Assembly (NCBI GenBank): GCA_032358165.1
Contig: JAALGY010000034.1
Coordinates: 62,001-126,000 of the forward strand
Origin: Diplosphaera chodatii
Taxonomy: Eukaryota; Chlorophyta; Trebouxiophyceae; Prasiolales; Stichococcaceae
Direction of reading: 5' to 3'
DNA: 64,000 nt
Shown: positions 24,001 to 35,636 of the stretch, in pieces
How positions within the stretch are numbered: the stretch's first letter is position 1
How the letters are laid out: each line of letters begins with the position of its first letter
Translations under genes and position numbers: made by a program
The notes under the pieces: model-generated
Seen by the model: the letters and a program-made list of their open reading frames with translations, nothing else
What the model was told of the DNA's origin: nothing
Databases searched by the model: none

Positions 24001-27000
24001 GCGGCCCGGAGACTCCTGCTCCTCCGATCTTGCCCTGGATGCCTGGCGGACCGGCGTAGCCGATGGCGATGCCCACCGGCCCTGGCGGCCCTACAAAAAG
24101 ACATACAGCGTGGTTGATGCACCCCTTAGTGAGCCTCTTGCTCTTCCGTCACAAGCCTGCTTGCTACCTGCAGGGGATGAGGGGGCGTGCAGGAGTGCAG
24201 GCTGCGCCTGGGCAACGTCGACAGTGCATGCCGTGCACTGTCACGTCTGCAGCACTGCAGCCTGCACTCTGCATGATGCGGGCCATCCTCAGCAGTCCTT
24301 CTCTGGCAGATAGCCCAGGGTGTCATGGAGTGCCCTGCAGGACTGATGGACTCGACCATGCAACAAGGATTTGTGCATGCAGCTCTATCTTGCCTGGGTA
24401 GCCGATGCCCTGGGGTCCGATGGGGCCCAGAGGCCCCGCGGGGCCGGACGGGCCAGTTGCTCCAGGGACTCCCGGCGGCGCCTGTGTAAGGGTTTAACGG
24501 CGGGTAGGGGTGCTTGTCGCACAGTAGCTGTACATAGTCTGCTGTGCAGGGCGGAGCGTACTAAAGTGTGGCATTATTTGCCTCTGAACGGGCCGAAAGC
24601 AAGTGGTGCAGGTCGAAAGGGCCAAAGTGGATGCAGCTCGTTGTTGGTTGAGGAAATGGCGCACCGGCAGCCCTGGGATGCCGGACGGTCCGGGCACGCC
24701 TCCAGGGCCTGCTGAACCCTGCACCAGTGGCAGAAGGACATTAGACATGGCGTGGAAACGAAACAGACTCTTAAAACATGGCAACATCACCACACTCATC
24801 TACATCCATCTACATCATTCATCAACAAAACAGTATGCTAGGTGGCCCTGCAGCTAGAGCCAGGGCGTGCAGCAGAAATGTTGCTGGATTGCATTCCACG
24901 ACCTCTTGTATCCAGCATCAGTTCCGTTGCTGGATCAATAGGTGTCGACTCGGACACAATCCAGCGCATGTGCCCCTAGAGCACCATCAGTCAAATGTGG
25001 CGGTAGTGCGCTGCCGTCAGTAGTTGCGGCCACTAGCAGCGTCGTTGGTGCCGATTGTCAACAACAGCAGCTGTCAGGTCAGCTGATCATACCATCCAGG
25101 ATTGTCTGTTGACATGTCTCTGCAGGTGAGTGGTTGTCCCAGTCGTTCAATAACGTATCATGCGCACGCAGATACAGTGAGCGATGAGATGCTTCATCCT
25201 GCCAATAGCTACTATAGTCCCGAGAGCCGTGCGTCTGCAGGATCTGCACTAGCAGACGCTAGCAACCCCCCTAGTAATGATGAGCAAGTTCCAAGCCTCT
25301 CACCGGGGTGCCGGGAGCGCCTGCTGAGCCGTTGGCCCCCGGCGCGCCTGGAATGCCGATGCCGGGGGCTCCCACCAGTCCTGGCGGCCCGGGGATGGGT
25401 CCTGGGTGCACGGCCACACAGCACAGCCTCACTAGATCCGTTGTGAGAAAGATGCGATTCTGGCAAAACATCGAGTGGGGCGCTCAGTATGCGTTATGCA
25501 CGCTGGTGCAGGACAGCTATGCAGGGAGCATTCAACCACCAACAGCTGCGGTTCCATAGCATTTGTTTTTGACCGCATGCTCATGATGGAAATACAGCAG
25601 CGCATCAGGCCTGCTGATGCGCGGCAGCACAACGACGATCGCCTGCGATCAAGCCATGCATGCTGTCCAACATCATTCAGAGGTGACATGTGTCACTGTG
25701 TGGAGTCACCTGCAACGAGCGCCAGCCCGGCGGCGGTGGAGGCGGTGCCGGCGGCGTTGGCGGCCTGCGCCGCCTGCGCGGCCGCCAGGCCGGCAGCCGA
25801 CGCCGCCTGCGCGCTCACAGCTGCGCAGGCACATGAAGCTGTGTCGTCCATGTGTCAACCGAATATGATTAATATGAAGGACGGCAGATCGCCACCTGGC
25901 TGGTGGCTGACATGATAGGACGAGTGATAGGCACTACTGCAGCTGCGCCTGACCGGGCGCAAGGCCTGCCAGCAGCCTGCACCGCCTGCGAGCCTCGGCA
26001 GTGCCAGCAACAGGCAGAGTCTGAGCCATCACGACACACGCCATTGCCAAGGCCTGGGTGGCCACCGCAGCACACAGCCTCGCAGCTTCTGCGCCGGGTG
26101 CCCACTCGCTGCAGCAGCAGTGGCGGCAGCAGAAGAGGCGCTAACCAGCAGACATGGACCACTGCCATGCCACATCTCAGAGCGGCTCAGCTGCCGCGGC
26201 TGTCGCGGCGACGGCGGAGGCAGCAACGCCGGCCTCCTTTCATTGCACTCAAACAAGTTCTGAGGAATGAAAGGGCAGACCCCAGGGCAGCCCACCTGCG
26301 GCGGCGGTGGCGGCGGCGACGGCGGAGGCGGTGATGACGGTGCGGTTGCGGCCGGACAGCGAGATGTTGGCGACCAGCGGAACGCCCGTCAGGTTGATGC
26401 CGGCCGTGGAGTTGAGCAGCTGCGTCAGGTTCAGCGCCTGCAGAACAGACAGCGACAGCATCAAAGCAATGGTCTTACTGTGCGGTCTGCATGACGGCCA
26501 CCCGTGTGCCGTGGTGAGGTGCGGCTGCGGGCCTGCCAGCAAGAGAGCCAACAGCCGCCTGCAGGCTCAGAAAAAAAAGGTTAAACCCTAAAACCCTTGT
26601 CATATAGAGGTGATTATATGGTCCTGCTTAGGATCGTGCAGCAGATGAGTGTCAGTGCTTCTGACATTTTATCAAGCAGCAGGACATGGGCAGCACATAG
26701 CAATGCAGATGGTCGGGGGTGCGGCCGCACAGCAGTGTCCCATGGCAAGGCTTCACAGCTGGACGTGCACACAGCAAACCATCTGCATTAGTGCGACACC
26801 CAAGACTGTCAACTGCAGGGTCGCCAGCTAGCAGCACATTGGGGGCCATAACAGCACGTGCAAACAAAAGCTTGGTATGCATGCAATAACAACTCCAATA
26901 CATGGTGGTAGTAGATACAAAGGAGCACAGTCATGCCAATGTTTGCACCTGCAGCAGCGCAGAGGTGTTGAACGCGTCGCTCTGGTTGAAGAAGGTGGTG

Positions 27001-28171
27001 TTGATGACGGAGGGGACCAGCACGCTGGACTTGTTGAAGGCCACCTGCGTGCAGACATGCATCAGTGATGAAGGTCACAGGAGCTACATCAAGGGGGGGA
27101 ATGGTTGCTCCGCTTCCACCGAGCAGTTAGGTGATATTGCCAGTGCAAAGAGCACTTGTCTTTTATGCGACATGATCTGACAAAGGGCTGGCTCGATGAT
27201 CTGGAAACATCAGCTGTTGCACAGCTATGTTAGGTGATATTGCCAGTGCAAAGAGCACTTGTCTGTTATGCGACATGATCTGACAAAGGGCTGGCTCGAT
27301 GATCGGGAAACATCAGCTGTTGCACAGCTATGTTGCCGCACGCCTTGCAATCCCTTTGTCACCTGATGCAGTATTGAATTGTCGAGGCAGAACATGCAGT
27401 GGTCTGACAGCAGCAGCAGCTCACCGGTTGCGTCTTGAGGGTGAAGCCCGGCGTCTGTCCGGGGACTTGTGTCAGGTGGCGCCGCCCCGAGGCCGCCAGC
27501 CTGGGAATGGCGGTGGTGCCTGCACAGCATACAGACCGCATCTGGACAGTGAGCAAAGAAGCTGTGTTTGAGCATGGCTTGAGTACTGGTGCCTGCCGCA
27601 GAGCATGGCAACCTGAGTCTGCAGGCAGCTCCAACTGCACTGCGGATGAACCTACACCTGATGTGCAAGGCTGCATGTGTGTGTGAATGTGGCATGCTTT
27701 ACATTCTGTATGCATCAGCGGCTGCGAATATGGTGCAAGCTGCGCAGTCTGCACCTAGCACTGACGCTCGTGCATCTGACGTAGCAGAGCTGCCGACACT
27801 ACTGCTTGGCCTCGACTCCGTAGCTGCAGCTGCACAGCAAGGCATCATGCCAATTAGCAACATGGCAGGGTGTGCCGGTGTCTCGAGGCAACAGTCCACT
27901 CGATAGGTGCTGAGGGGCTCAAATGCTGCCCCATCGAAGCACCCGTTTGAGCTCATGACAGCCATGATGCACACAGGCGACAACAGCTCATTCCTACGAC
28001 GCTGCCCAGTGCTCTAGCATGCGCGGCTCTGAGTGGTTCAGGCTTTGCATTGCTGTCCTGCCCAGGAACCACCAAAAAGACTCCAGCTTTCGTGCATGCA
28101 GGAGTCCATGAGAGCCCACCTGATGCGACCACCAGCGCCAGTAGGCAGCTCAGTGTGGAGGCCTTGCCCAT
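21076..28171 (-). CDS. Secreted collagen-like, Pro/Thr-rich cell-wall glycoprotein
   Basis: Nineteen minus-strand exons keep frame: 28120-28171, 27425-27519, 26949-27044, 26296-26437, 25710-25820, 25304-25401, 24665-24718, 24394-24481, 23998-24090, 23802-23874, 23441-23471, 23169-23273, 22765-22902, 22402-22536, 22104-22244, 21801-21884, 21558-21626, 21352-21423, 21076-21195; 598 residues. MGKASTLSCLLALVVAS is a signal peptide. Exons 3-4 hold nine N-x-S/T sequons in about 55 residues. Exon 5 is an Ala-rich helix. Exons 6-12 (about residues 166-320) are Gly-X-Y repeats such as GPPGSAGPPGTAG with short interruptions. Exons 13-19 are Pro/Thr-rich, several ending in PTPPPT. Intron 8 starts with GC. 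Least sure: the exon 12 donor (GTGCAG after SQP) and the exon 16 end. Probably an extracellular matrix or wall protein; no homologue can be named. Confidence 0.78.
21352..22902 (-). repeat. Serially duplicated Pro/Thr exon family
   Basis: Exons 13, 15, 16, 17 and 18 of the collagen-like gene share the pattern V/A-rich lead, then APTPxPT near the 3' end, all phase 0, most with a GTGAG(C/G) or similar donor right after a Val/Ala codon. Exons 14 and 15 share TPYPTV. The pattern fits exon duplication followed by drift. Confidence 0.75.
26102..26243 (-). repeat. Two exon echoes of the Ala-rich exon 4 end
   Basis: On the minus strand, GCCTCCGCCGTCGCCGC at about 26203-26220 with GCGGCAG, and a weaker GCCGCCACTGCTGCTGCAG at about 26110-26128, both resemble the exon 4 end at 26296-26333. 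Neither keeps a GT donor at the matching place. Confidence 0.65.
27128..27334. repeat. 103-bp tandem duplication in intron 2 of the collagen-like gene
   Basis: Two nearly identical adjacent units (start TAGGTGATATTGCCAGTGCA, end CACAGCTATGT) offset by 103 bp, with one or two mismatches. Entirely intronic. The near identity suggests a recent duplication. Confidence 0.92.
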
Positions 28172-28851
28172 GTTCGACGCAGTAGCAAGCTGCTGCAGGC
28201 GGCACAAATGTTGTATTGCCTTTTGGAGCCCGCAGCAGCTGATATGTCGCCTCTGCACCCTGCCAACAGGGCCGCTGCACCAGCGGCAAACAACCACGCA
28301 CTTCAGCCAGTACACGGATGTTGCTGGATTTTCCACAGCTGCCGATGCTGTTCGAAGCGGTGCTGCCGCGGCTGTGTGTGCAGAGTGCATGCAGGTGGTT
28401 ACTACTGAGGGCGGGCCAGGGGTAGTGTTCAAGAACGCTCGAGGGACTGCCGCCATATCTTTAGGTGGCGGAACCATGTGCTACTTTGGGCTCGAAGCAG
28501 TAACAGCATCAATGACACCGTGGTGTCAGCCCAGCCTCCCGCTTACAGAAGCTTGCAGGCATGTCCAATAGCTAAACCGAAACCTCATGTTGTCATGGCC
28601 ACATCCGTCCTGCTGCTATGGTCAAGCGACTGCGATATGCCACATGCAAACACCACCGCCCTGCTTACTCCAGCAGCTCATGCACGGCAGACTTGACGCT
28701 CATGGCGCATTAGGCCTTTTGCTGCAGGCCAGGAACTGTACCACCCGCTCGCTTCAGCAGCGAGTGCACCACGTATGACCTGACGTCCAGGCGCTTCATG
28801 CCTGCCGCTTCAAGCCGCTGCACCCGCCTCAGCGGCTGTGCTGGCCCGCCC
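28172..28851. other. Intergenic stretch: collagen-like gene promoter and SRP receptor 3' UTR
   Basis: Both flanking genes run on the minus strand. The segment holds an echo of the SRP-receptor terminal exon at 28752-28800 (shift 103 bp: CTTCAGCAGCGAGTGCACCA, then GACCTGACG..GAGGCGCTT-like sequence). The remainder, upstream of the collagen-like ATG, should carry its promoter. No defined element was seen. Confidence 0.55.
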
Positions 28852-31800
28852 TCACTTCAGCAGCGAGTGCACCACGGACTTGACGTTGAGGCGCTTGAGG
28901 TCGACGTACGTCTGCCCCACGCCGCAGAACATGATGGGCGCGCCCGAGGTGTACACCATGGACAGCGCCGCACCCACCTGCGGTTGGCAATGCAGCCATG
29001 TGAGCTTGCTAATCACCATTCTGGGACAGTGCTGAAGATGAAAGACACTGCCGCCTTGCGAAGTAACATTTCACATTAGTCAGAGGCAGCACTATGCAGG
29101 TGCTGGCCCAGCATGCCAGCAGAAACCACACAGCATCTCTCCGTGTAAACGTGGACTGCTTGCTGGCGATGTGCAGCAACAGCAGCTGTGAGACATCAGG
29201 CAATGGGGCGTGCACTATGTGAGCTTTGGGCGCCCATTTGACAGGTTATCAGCAGGCTGTGTCAGACCGGGGCTCGCTTGCCTCACTAGGGCTGAGCACC
29301 CTCATCCCTAGATGGTTAAGCCAACACCCCGCCTGGCACAGGCTGATCCTGCTGAGCTGCAACATCAAGCTGCAGCAGCTTTACCTAGCATCAAAGTAGG
29401 GTCCAGCAATGTGATTCCGTGGTTCCATCCTAGAGTGCACACCTTGTCGTCGATGGCATCCATCTTGGTCAGCACGATGCCGTCCACGGTGTGCGGCTCC
29501 CCGGTGCCGACCGCCAGGTCCGCCAGCCGCGACTGCAGGCCACAAGGTGAAGGTTTCAGGGGCCATCCTCGGGCTGGTCACTAATCTGGCGCAGCACTGG
29601 CACTACTGCAAAGTACACTAGGCCGAGCGGCTGCTGCAGCCCTGCTTTGCTGGGTACCGCAGTCTGAGGTGCACTGCTGGTGCCCAGAGGCCAGCAGCAT
29701 GCATTGCTATTCACTGCCAATGACAGGAACCACAGCACCCTGTGCAAGGCATCCGATGAACGTCGCACGTTGACAGCTGATCCACGGCCTCACTATGGAG
29801 CAGCGCCTCGCCGACCCTTTGATGCAACATCACCTCTTCGAGTCAAAACCGAACGCTCCGGCGCACCTTGAACTTGGACAGCTGGTCCACGCCGCCGTTG
29901 CCGATCAGCGCCTCGCCCGCATATCGGTGTGAATATACAAACTTGTTCAGGTCGCTAACTACAGCGCACCTTGAACTTGGACAGCTGGTCCACGGCGTCG
30001 TTGCCGACCAGCGCCTCGCCCACGAACAGCACCAGGTCCGGCTCATTGGTCACGATGAGGCTGCTCAGCGCGCGCATCAGCGGCTCGTTGTCCTGCATGC
30101 GCCCTGCAGGAGGAGCAGCGTCATACTTTGCTGTGATTTCAAAGTACAGCTGACATTATATATGCACAACATCAAGGGCACGAATTGAAGGCTCGTTGTC
30201 CTGCATGCGCCCTGCAGGAGGAGCAGCACCTGTAGCTTGCGAGTCCACAACCTGGCATGTTGAGCATGCGTGTGCACATCTCTCCTGTCACCCGGGCTAT
30301 CTGCACAGCGGCGGCGGCAGCTTGCAGATGCAGCAGCCTGCTGCCAGCACATCTGCCCTAGCATGATGTGTTGCCTGCCAACACCTTCAACATTGGTGAC
30401 GAGTGTTACCTGCGGTGTCCACCAGCACAACGTCGCAGCCGTCCCGCCCCGCCTGCTTGACCGCCTCCGCCGCCACCCGCGCCGGGTCCTTCTCATACCC
30501 TGCGATGGCAGGCATCCCAAACACTGGTCAGCACCTGTCAGTAACCTCGGTCCTGTTCGTCAGGCCATGACAGGTGCTGTGGCTGATACTAGGACAATCC
30601 TGTTCGTCAGGTCATGACAGGTGCTGTGGCCGCTGAACTATTTACATGACATGCCGCATATTGCAGCACCCACCGCGCTCGTACAGCGGCACCCCCAGGC
30701 GCCCGCAGTGCGTCTTCAGCTGCTCCACCGCGCCCGAGCGGAAGGTGTCGCACGCCGCAATCATCACCTGGATGGCTTTTCAGGGCTCAGGGTGTCACTT
30801 GCACCCTGAGATGATGGATCAAAAGGCGACAGCAGCTGCAGGACGTGCGGCCTGGCGCCTGTGCTGCAACAGCCACTGTCACGATTGTGCAGACAATCAG
30901 ACCTGTAGCAACATCTCACGAGGCACCTGGTGCGATCGGTGTTGGTGCTGGGTGTGTCAGCAGATCGGTCTGAATTTGCAGCAGGGCTGTCCCAGTTCGG
31001 TGGCGCACCTTGACGTCGTTCTGCAGCAGCCAGTACGCGATCTTGGCCAGGTTGGTGGACTTGCCCACGCCGTTGACGCCCACGAACACGATGGTGTACG
31101 GCTTGCCCTTTGCCTGCGCCGCCCGCACCTGCGCACGGTTGTGAAATATTTCCGATAAGCCGGATACGTTGAGGAGCTGGCAGCCTCAGTCACCTTGGTC
31201 GAAGGTGGCAAACTGCATTTCGTTGCTGCTCACAGCTTGGCAGCCAGCATACCGTGTCTAGACCTGGCTCACGACTGCTGTCTCGGCATCTGTCGGCCTT
31301 CAGGCATGTGGACAATGGAGAGTGACATGCATTCAGACGCACGTCAGCTGCATTCACGGAGTGGGGAGCTGCTACACGCGCCTCGCGCAGGATATCGATG
31401 GAGCGCTTGGGGGTCAGGATGCGGGTGAGGGCCGCCTCGACCGCTGTCTTCACCACGCTGGAGACGCGCGTCAGGCTGCCCAGCGGCTGCCCCTCCAGTC
31501 CACTGCGCACGCTGTCCACCACCCTGCAGCACAGTGCTCCGTTTTCATTGCAGCAAAACACCCTTCTGCAGATCGGCTTCGTTTTTGTCCCTTCACCAGA
31601 CGCCAGCTACCAACCTGCCACTGTGACCATGCCATGCATATCTGCGCCACCTTGCAGTGAAGAGTGTCATATGGTGCACCAACCCATGTGTAGTTGAGTG
31701 CTCACACGATCATCGAGGTGAAGGCTGCTGCGCATTGGTGAATGCTGAATCTGCAGGAAGTACATCAGTGCCGAGGGGAACTCTCACTTGTCCGCGATCT

Positions 31801-34800
31801 CAGAGGCCACATTGCGCTCCATGAGCTTCCGGCGCAGCGCCTCCAGTGCGGGCGCCAAATCGTCCACCTGCAAGCAGCAGGAAGCAGGGTGGCATCACCA
31901 AGGCTGCCGGCAGGAGGCAGCCGCGCACTGACAGAAGGGCTGCATAGGTGAGCGGGCTCCATGTCTGGGGGTTGCTAGCAACAGGCTGGTCATCGGCCGG
32001 ACATGGTAGAGCACTGTGAGCGCTCGGCCTGGAGGCTTCCAGCCAGATTCTCACCGTCAGCGCTGAAAACAAGACGCACAGGTCGCACACTGCGGATGGC
32101 CAGGAGGGCCTCTGCTCGCTAGAAATATATGCCCAAGGTTCGGTATTCTGGTAACGAGACAGATCCTCACCGTCAGGGCTGAGGTCCCGGCGACGCTGAC
32201 GCCCAGGTTTCGCACCAGGCTGGCCAGGAAGCCCGCCTTTGCGGCCGGCTTGTCCCCCGCCGCCGCAGCCGCCACTTCCTCGTCATCCTGCAGATGTCAT
32301 GGCACGGCAATGCAGTCATATCCGGTTGGCAGATGCTGAGTCGCGCCAGAAGGCTGACACACCAAGCGCATGCTCCTGCAATGGCAGCAGCTCTGCATGC
32401 TGTGATCGACTGCAGTGGCGGCAAGGGGCCTGCTTCCTCGCTGCTCTTGTGCAGCAAGCAACCAAGCGGCGGCCATAGCAGAGCACGTTGCTGCTGCCAG
32501 ACACATGATGGCAGGCCCAGCACGCTATTTAACAGTAGTTGAAGACATTTGGGCCGACACATTGCAGGCCAACGCAGTGCAGAAGGCGTACAGAGTGTTG
32601 CTCCAAACTGCTGAGCATATCTAGTGCTGGGACCGGCGCACCTCGAAGTCGTCATCAGAGTCCTCAGCATCTGCATCCACCAGGCTGCGTCCCATGTTGA
32701 GGGGCTTCAGGTCGGCGCTTCCAGGCTCCTGCATCCGCCATCAAACCAGTCACGACAGTGGCGCTGCAGGGGGAGCGGCTCTACTACCAGACGGCAGGGC
32801 GGGAGGACTCTAGCATCCGCTCACACTGCGGCACACAGCGCTGTCGATCCTTCGAAGCGGTGGCTGCCATGCTGTACAACATCGAACCATGCATGCCGGG
32901 CTGCTGCCAGCTGCGCTGCTACAACCCTGAGGCGGCAAGCAGCCTGACCTGCAGGGCGCCGCCGGCGGCGGAAAAGTCCAGGTCCTTGGCCTTACCACGG
33001 GCGCCGTCCCAGTGGCGCGCCTCCTGCGAGGAACATGGAGAAACGCTACAGACAGTGAGTACAAGCAGAAGTTGCTAGTGTTTCCCCAGGCTTGCGCCGC
33101 TGCAGCTGACCGCCTAGGCGTCTCGTGCTCGTACTTTGGCGTGCACCAGAGCACCTCTTTGACGTCTGCTGCTTCGCAGCTCCTATCCAGCCGCCCAAGG
33201 TAACCCAGCAAACTACTTCAAGCTGGCTCAACAGAAGTGGACATCACTGCGTGCAAACAAAGCCACGCGTCACACCTTCTTCTTGGGCTTGGCGTCCTTC
33301 TGCGGCGGCTTGTGGGGCTCGGGCTCCGGCGCCTTCGCGCCCCCCCTGCCCAGCCCCGGGCGCCGCCGCCCCAGCCGCTTGCCCAGCGCGCTGGTGTCGA
33401 ACGCGCCGTTCCTGTCGGCGCACACAGAAGGAGCATGTAACGCGCGTGGCTGCTGCACCATGTGTCTGCATGCATGCTTTGGGGTTGACGGGAGCTCAGC
33501 ACTGCTGCCACGCTCGGCGCTGATCCAACACCCTGGGGCTGCTCGTCGAGGTCTCATGTGCAACACACATGCTCTGCAGGTGTTGGGCTACCTGTTGGGG
33601 GCGGCGGTGCCGTCCTCGGCGCCGCTTCCTGCTTCTGGCGTGTCAGCGCCAGAGGAGACGCCTGAAGATGCGCCCTCGTCCTGCAGAGGACAGAACCGGC
33701 ACAACTGGGAGGCCACTGCTTGATTACCGATGCTGGGACTGACACTAGTGCTCACAAAGAGCGTCTGCCTTCACAAAGCCGACTATGTTGGAAAACAGTG
33801 CGCACTGCTATGCCACACCAGCTGAAGTGTGCTGCGGTGTGCTGCTCCCTCCATATGCTGCAGGTGCCAGCTGCCCAGGGCAGCAGGGCTGGCACTGAGA
33901 CGTGCTAGCTGGAGCATGTGCCCGGATGTGCTGTGCAGCTGCGGGTGCAGGATGTTGCAAAACAGCGTCGAGAATGTGCCCAGCCTTCAGCACAACGCTC
34001 ACATGCAGTGCCATGCGCGCCAGCTTGGCAGCGGCCGTCTCCGCGGCAGCCCTGCCGCTGCTGCCGTCGTCCGCACCTTCCCCGCCATCCTCGTCACCGC
34101 TGCTGCCCTGTTGCCTGCTGCCGCCGCCGCCACGCTGCCCAGTCTGCACCAGCACCGCGCTTATCAGTGCATGCCATAACCTCCCTGATCCACGCACGCT
34201 GTCCACTGCAGCGGTCTGCAGCCCGTGGCTGCCCGGCTCTGCACAGGTGTGGGCTCTGATGACACAGGGGATGGGGCGTGCCATCTGCACAGAACAGGGT
34301 CCGCATCGTAAGCCCACTCTTTGGCCGTTCATGCTGCTCGGCAGGGTTTTGGGCTGCGCGGTGGGGCGCCGTGCGGCGTCCGCCGCCGCCTCCGCATCCG
34401 CCAGCATGCGCCGGAAGGTCGCGTCGAATTTGGGGTACTCGTAGAGGCGCGGCTGGTAGTGCTTGACCGCAAACACCTGCAAGGAGAGCAGCGATGGCTG
34501 ACGTCATGGTTGACACGCCCTGACAGGGCAAAGTCAGGCGCCGGTGCAGGGATTGTAACCAGCATGTGCACTTCTTTCCTTCCGCGAAACATGCCCTGAA
34601 TGGCATCTGCAGAAGGACGGTGCACCTACAGCAGGCCCAACATATGGCAGCGCACACTGCAGCCACTGCAGCTGCCTGCTGATGTCACATGCGTCAGGGC
34701 AGCGCCAGCAGGGTCACCTGCTTGACGTCCTCCAGCAGCTGGTCCACGTACAGGAGGCTCAGCGCCTTGGCGTGCACCGCGACCACCACCAGCTGCAGCG

Positions 34801-35636
34801 CCTGCAGCACCGGAACACATGACCGTGCATCACAGCAGACTACAGTGGTGCTCCTGCAGCAATAGTTGGATGCGAACCTGCGTGTTCTTGCACAGGCACT
34901 CTGGGGGAACTGCATTGGCATGGGAATTGCATAGGCACTTCGAATATCAGTGGGGCGTCTGCAAGCCACTGGGGAAATGCGCACATTGTGGAAGGACCAC
35001 TTGACGAGGTAGCCGCCGCCGGCCGCGTTGGGCGGCGCATAGCTGAAGGCGCGCTCCCCGCCGCGGTCCTCCAGCAGGCAGGAGCGCACCAGCGCGCCCA
35101 CCGGGTCGCCCTGTAGTGACATGAGGGTTTCAGCGAGTCATGATTTGTCAGGTGAAGTCCCCGCCGCGGTCCTCCAGCAGGCAGGAGCGCACCAGCGCGC
35201 CCACCGGGTCGCCCTGCAGTGACATAAGGGTTTCAGCGAGTCATGATTTGTCAGATGAACTCCCCGCCGACGTCCTCCAGCAGGCAGGAGCGCACCAGCG
35301 CGCCCACCGGGTCGCCCTGTAGTGACATTATATGTTGGCTATCATCGCATGCTCGTGTCTAGGATGAGGCCCCCATAGCACTGAAAACATCTGGAACAGT
35401 GAAGTCTGGTGACAGGCTTTCTTGCGTTGCTGCTGCTGCTGCTGCTGAGCCTTCTGTGAATGTGATGACCGCAGCGAATGTGCCACCCTCCTCCACCAGC
35501 GGCTACCGGGTCTGCACATCCCCAATGCGCTCCAAGGCACTGGGCCAGACACTGCAACCTTTACCTGCAGCGCCGACAGCTGCCAGGCCCACAGCAGCGC
35601 GCCGCCCTTGGTGAAGATGGCCAGGTAGTCCAGCAT
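28852..35636 (-). CDS. Signal recognition particle receptor subunit alpha
   Basis: Eighteen exons: 35565-35636, 34985-35110, 34718-34801, 34318-34476, 34003-34143, 33592-33680, 33276-33411, 32949-33023, 32642-32728, 32171-32287, 31788-31867, 31376-31523, 31009-31128, 30674-30767, 30410-30499, 29970-30103, 29443-29532, 28852-28977; 655 residues (animal forms about 640). The N-terminal SRX domain (1-~130: [37 protein letters not shown]) is specific to the ER receptor and binds the SRbeta GTPase, which separates it from chloroplast FtsY. A charged linker holds [14 protein letters not shown], the conserved box before the NG domain. GTPase motifs: [33 protein letters not shown], and the closing [13 protein letters not shown]. 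It docks SRP-ribosome complexes at the ER. The secreted protein next door would use this route, though the adjacency is probably chance. Confidence 0.96.
29861..29920 (-). repeat. Exon echo of SRP receptor exon 16 end
   Basis: Sixty bp nearly identical to 29964-30022 (CTTGAACTTGGACAGCTGGT, CGTTGCCGA(T/C)CAGCGCC), shift 103 bp, copied into the downstream intron together with the GTGCGC donor. Confidence 0.93.
30189..30228 (-). repeat. Exon echo of SRP receptor exon 16 start and acceptor
   Basis: About 38 bp virtually identical to 30082-30119 (GGCTCGTTGTCCTGCATGCG followed by CCCTGCAGGAGGAGCAGC), shift 108 bp. It duplicates the CTGCAG acceptor, giving a competing 3' splice site upstream of the true one. 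Confidence 0.93.
30549..30633. repeat. Direct repeat in SRP receptor intron 14
   Basis: TCCTGTTCGTCAGGCCATGA and its ACAGGTGCTGTGG continuation recur about 48 bp apart with one mismatch. Intronic. Confidence 0.88.
35150..35335 (-). repeat. Two 103-bp echoes of SRP receptor exon 2 start
   Basis: GTCCTCCAGCAGGCAGGAGC and the CACCAGCGCGCCCACCGGGT that follows occur at about 35066 (true exon), 35169 and 35272, so three copies at a strict 103-bp step. Each keeps the CTG(T/C)AG acceptor and the ...AGTGACAT(A/G)AGGGTTTCAG intron flank (partly in the last). In transcript order the two echoes precede the real exon. The second and third units are truncated before the exon's 3' half. Confidence 0.94.

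Noticed and set aside
24661..25401. Bacterial or animal contamination as the source of the Gly-X-Y sequence
   Set aside because: The repeats sit in exons with the same splice signals and GC content as neighbours and join in frame to flanking exons of the same gene.
27128..27334. CRISPR array
   Set aside because: Only two adjacent units with no spacers, inside a eukaryotic intron.
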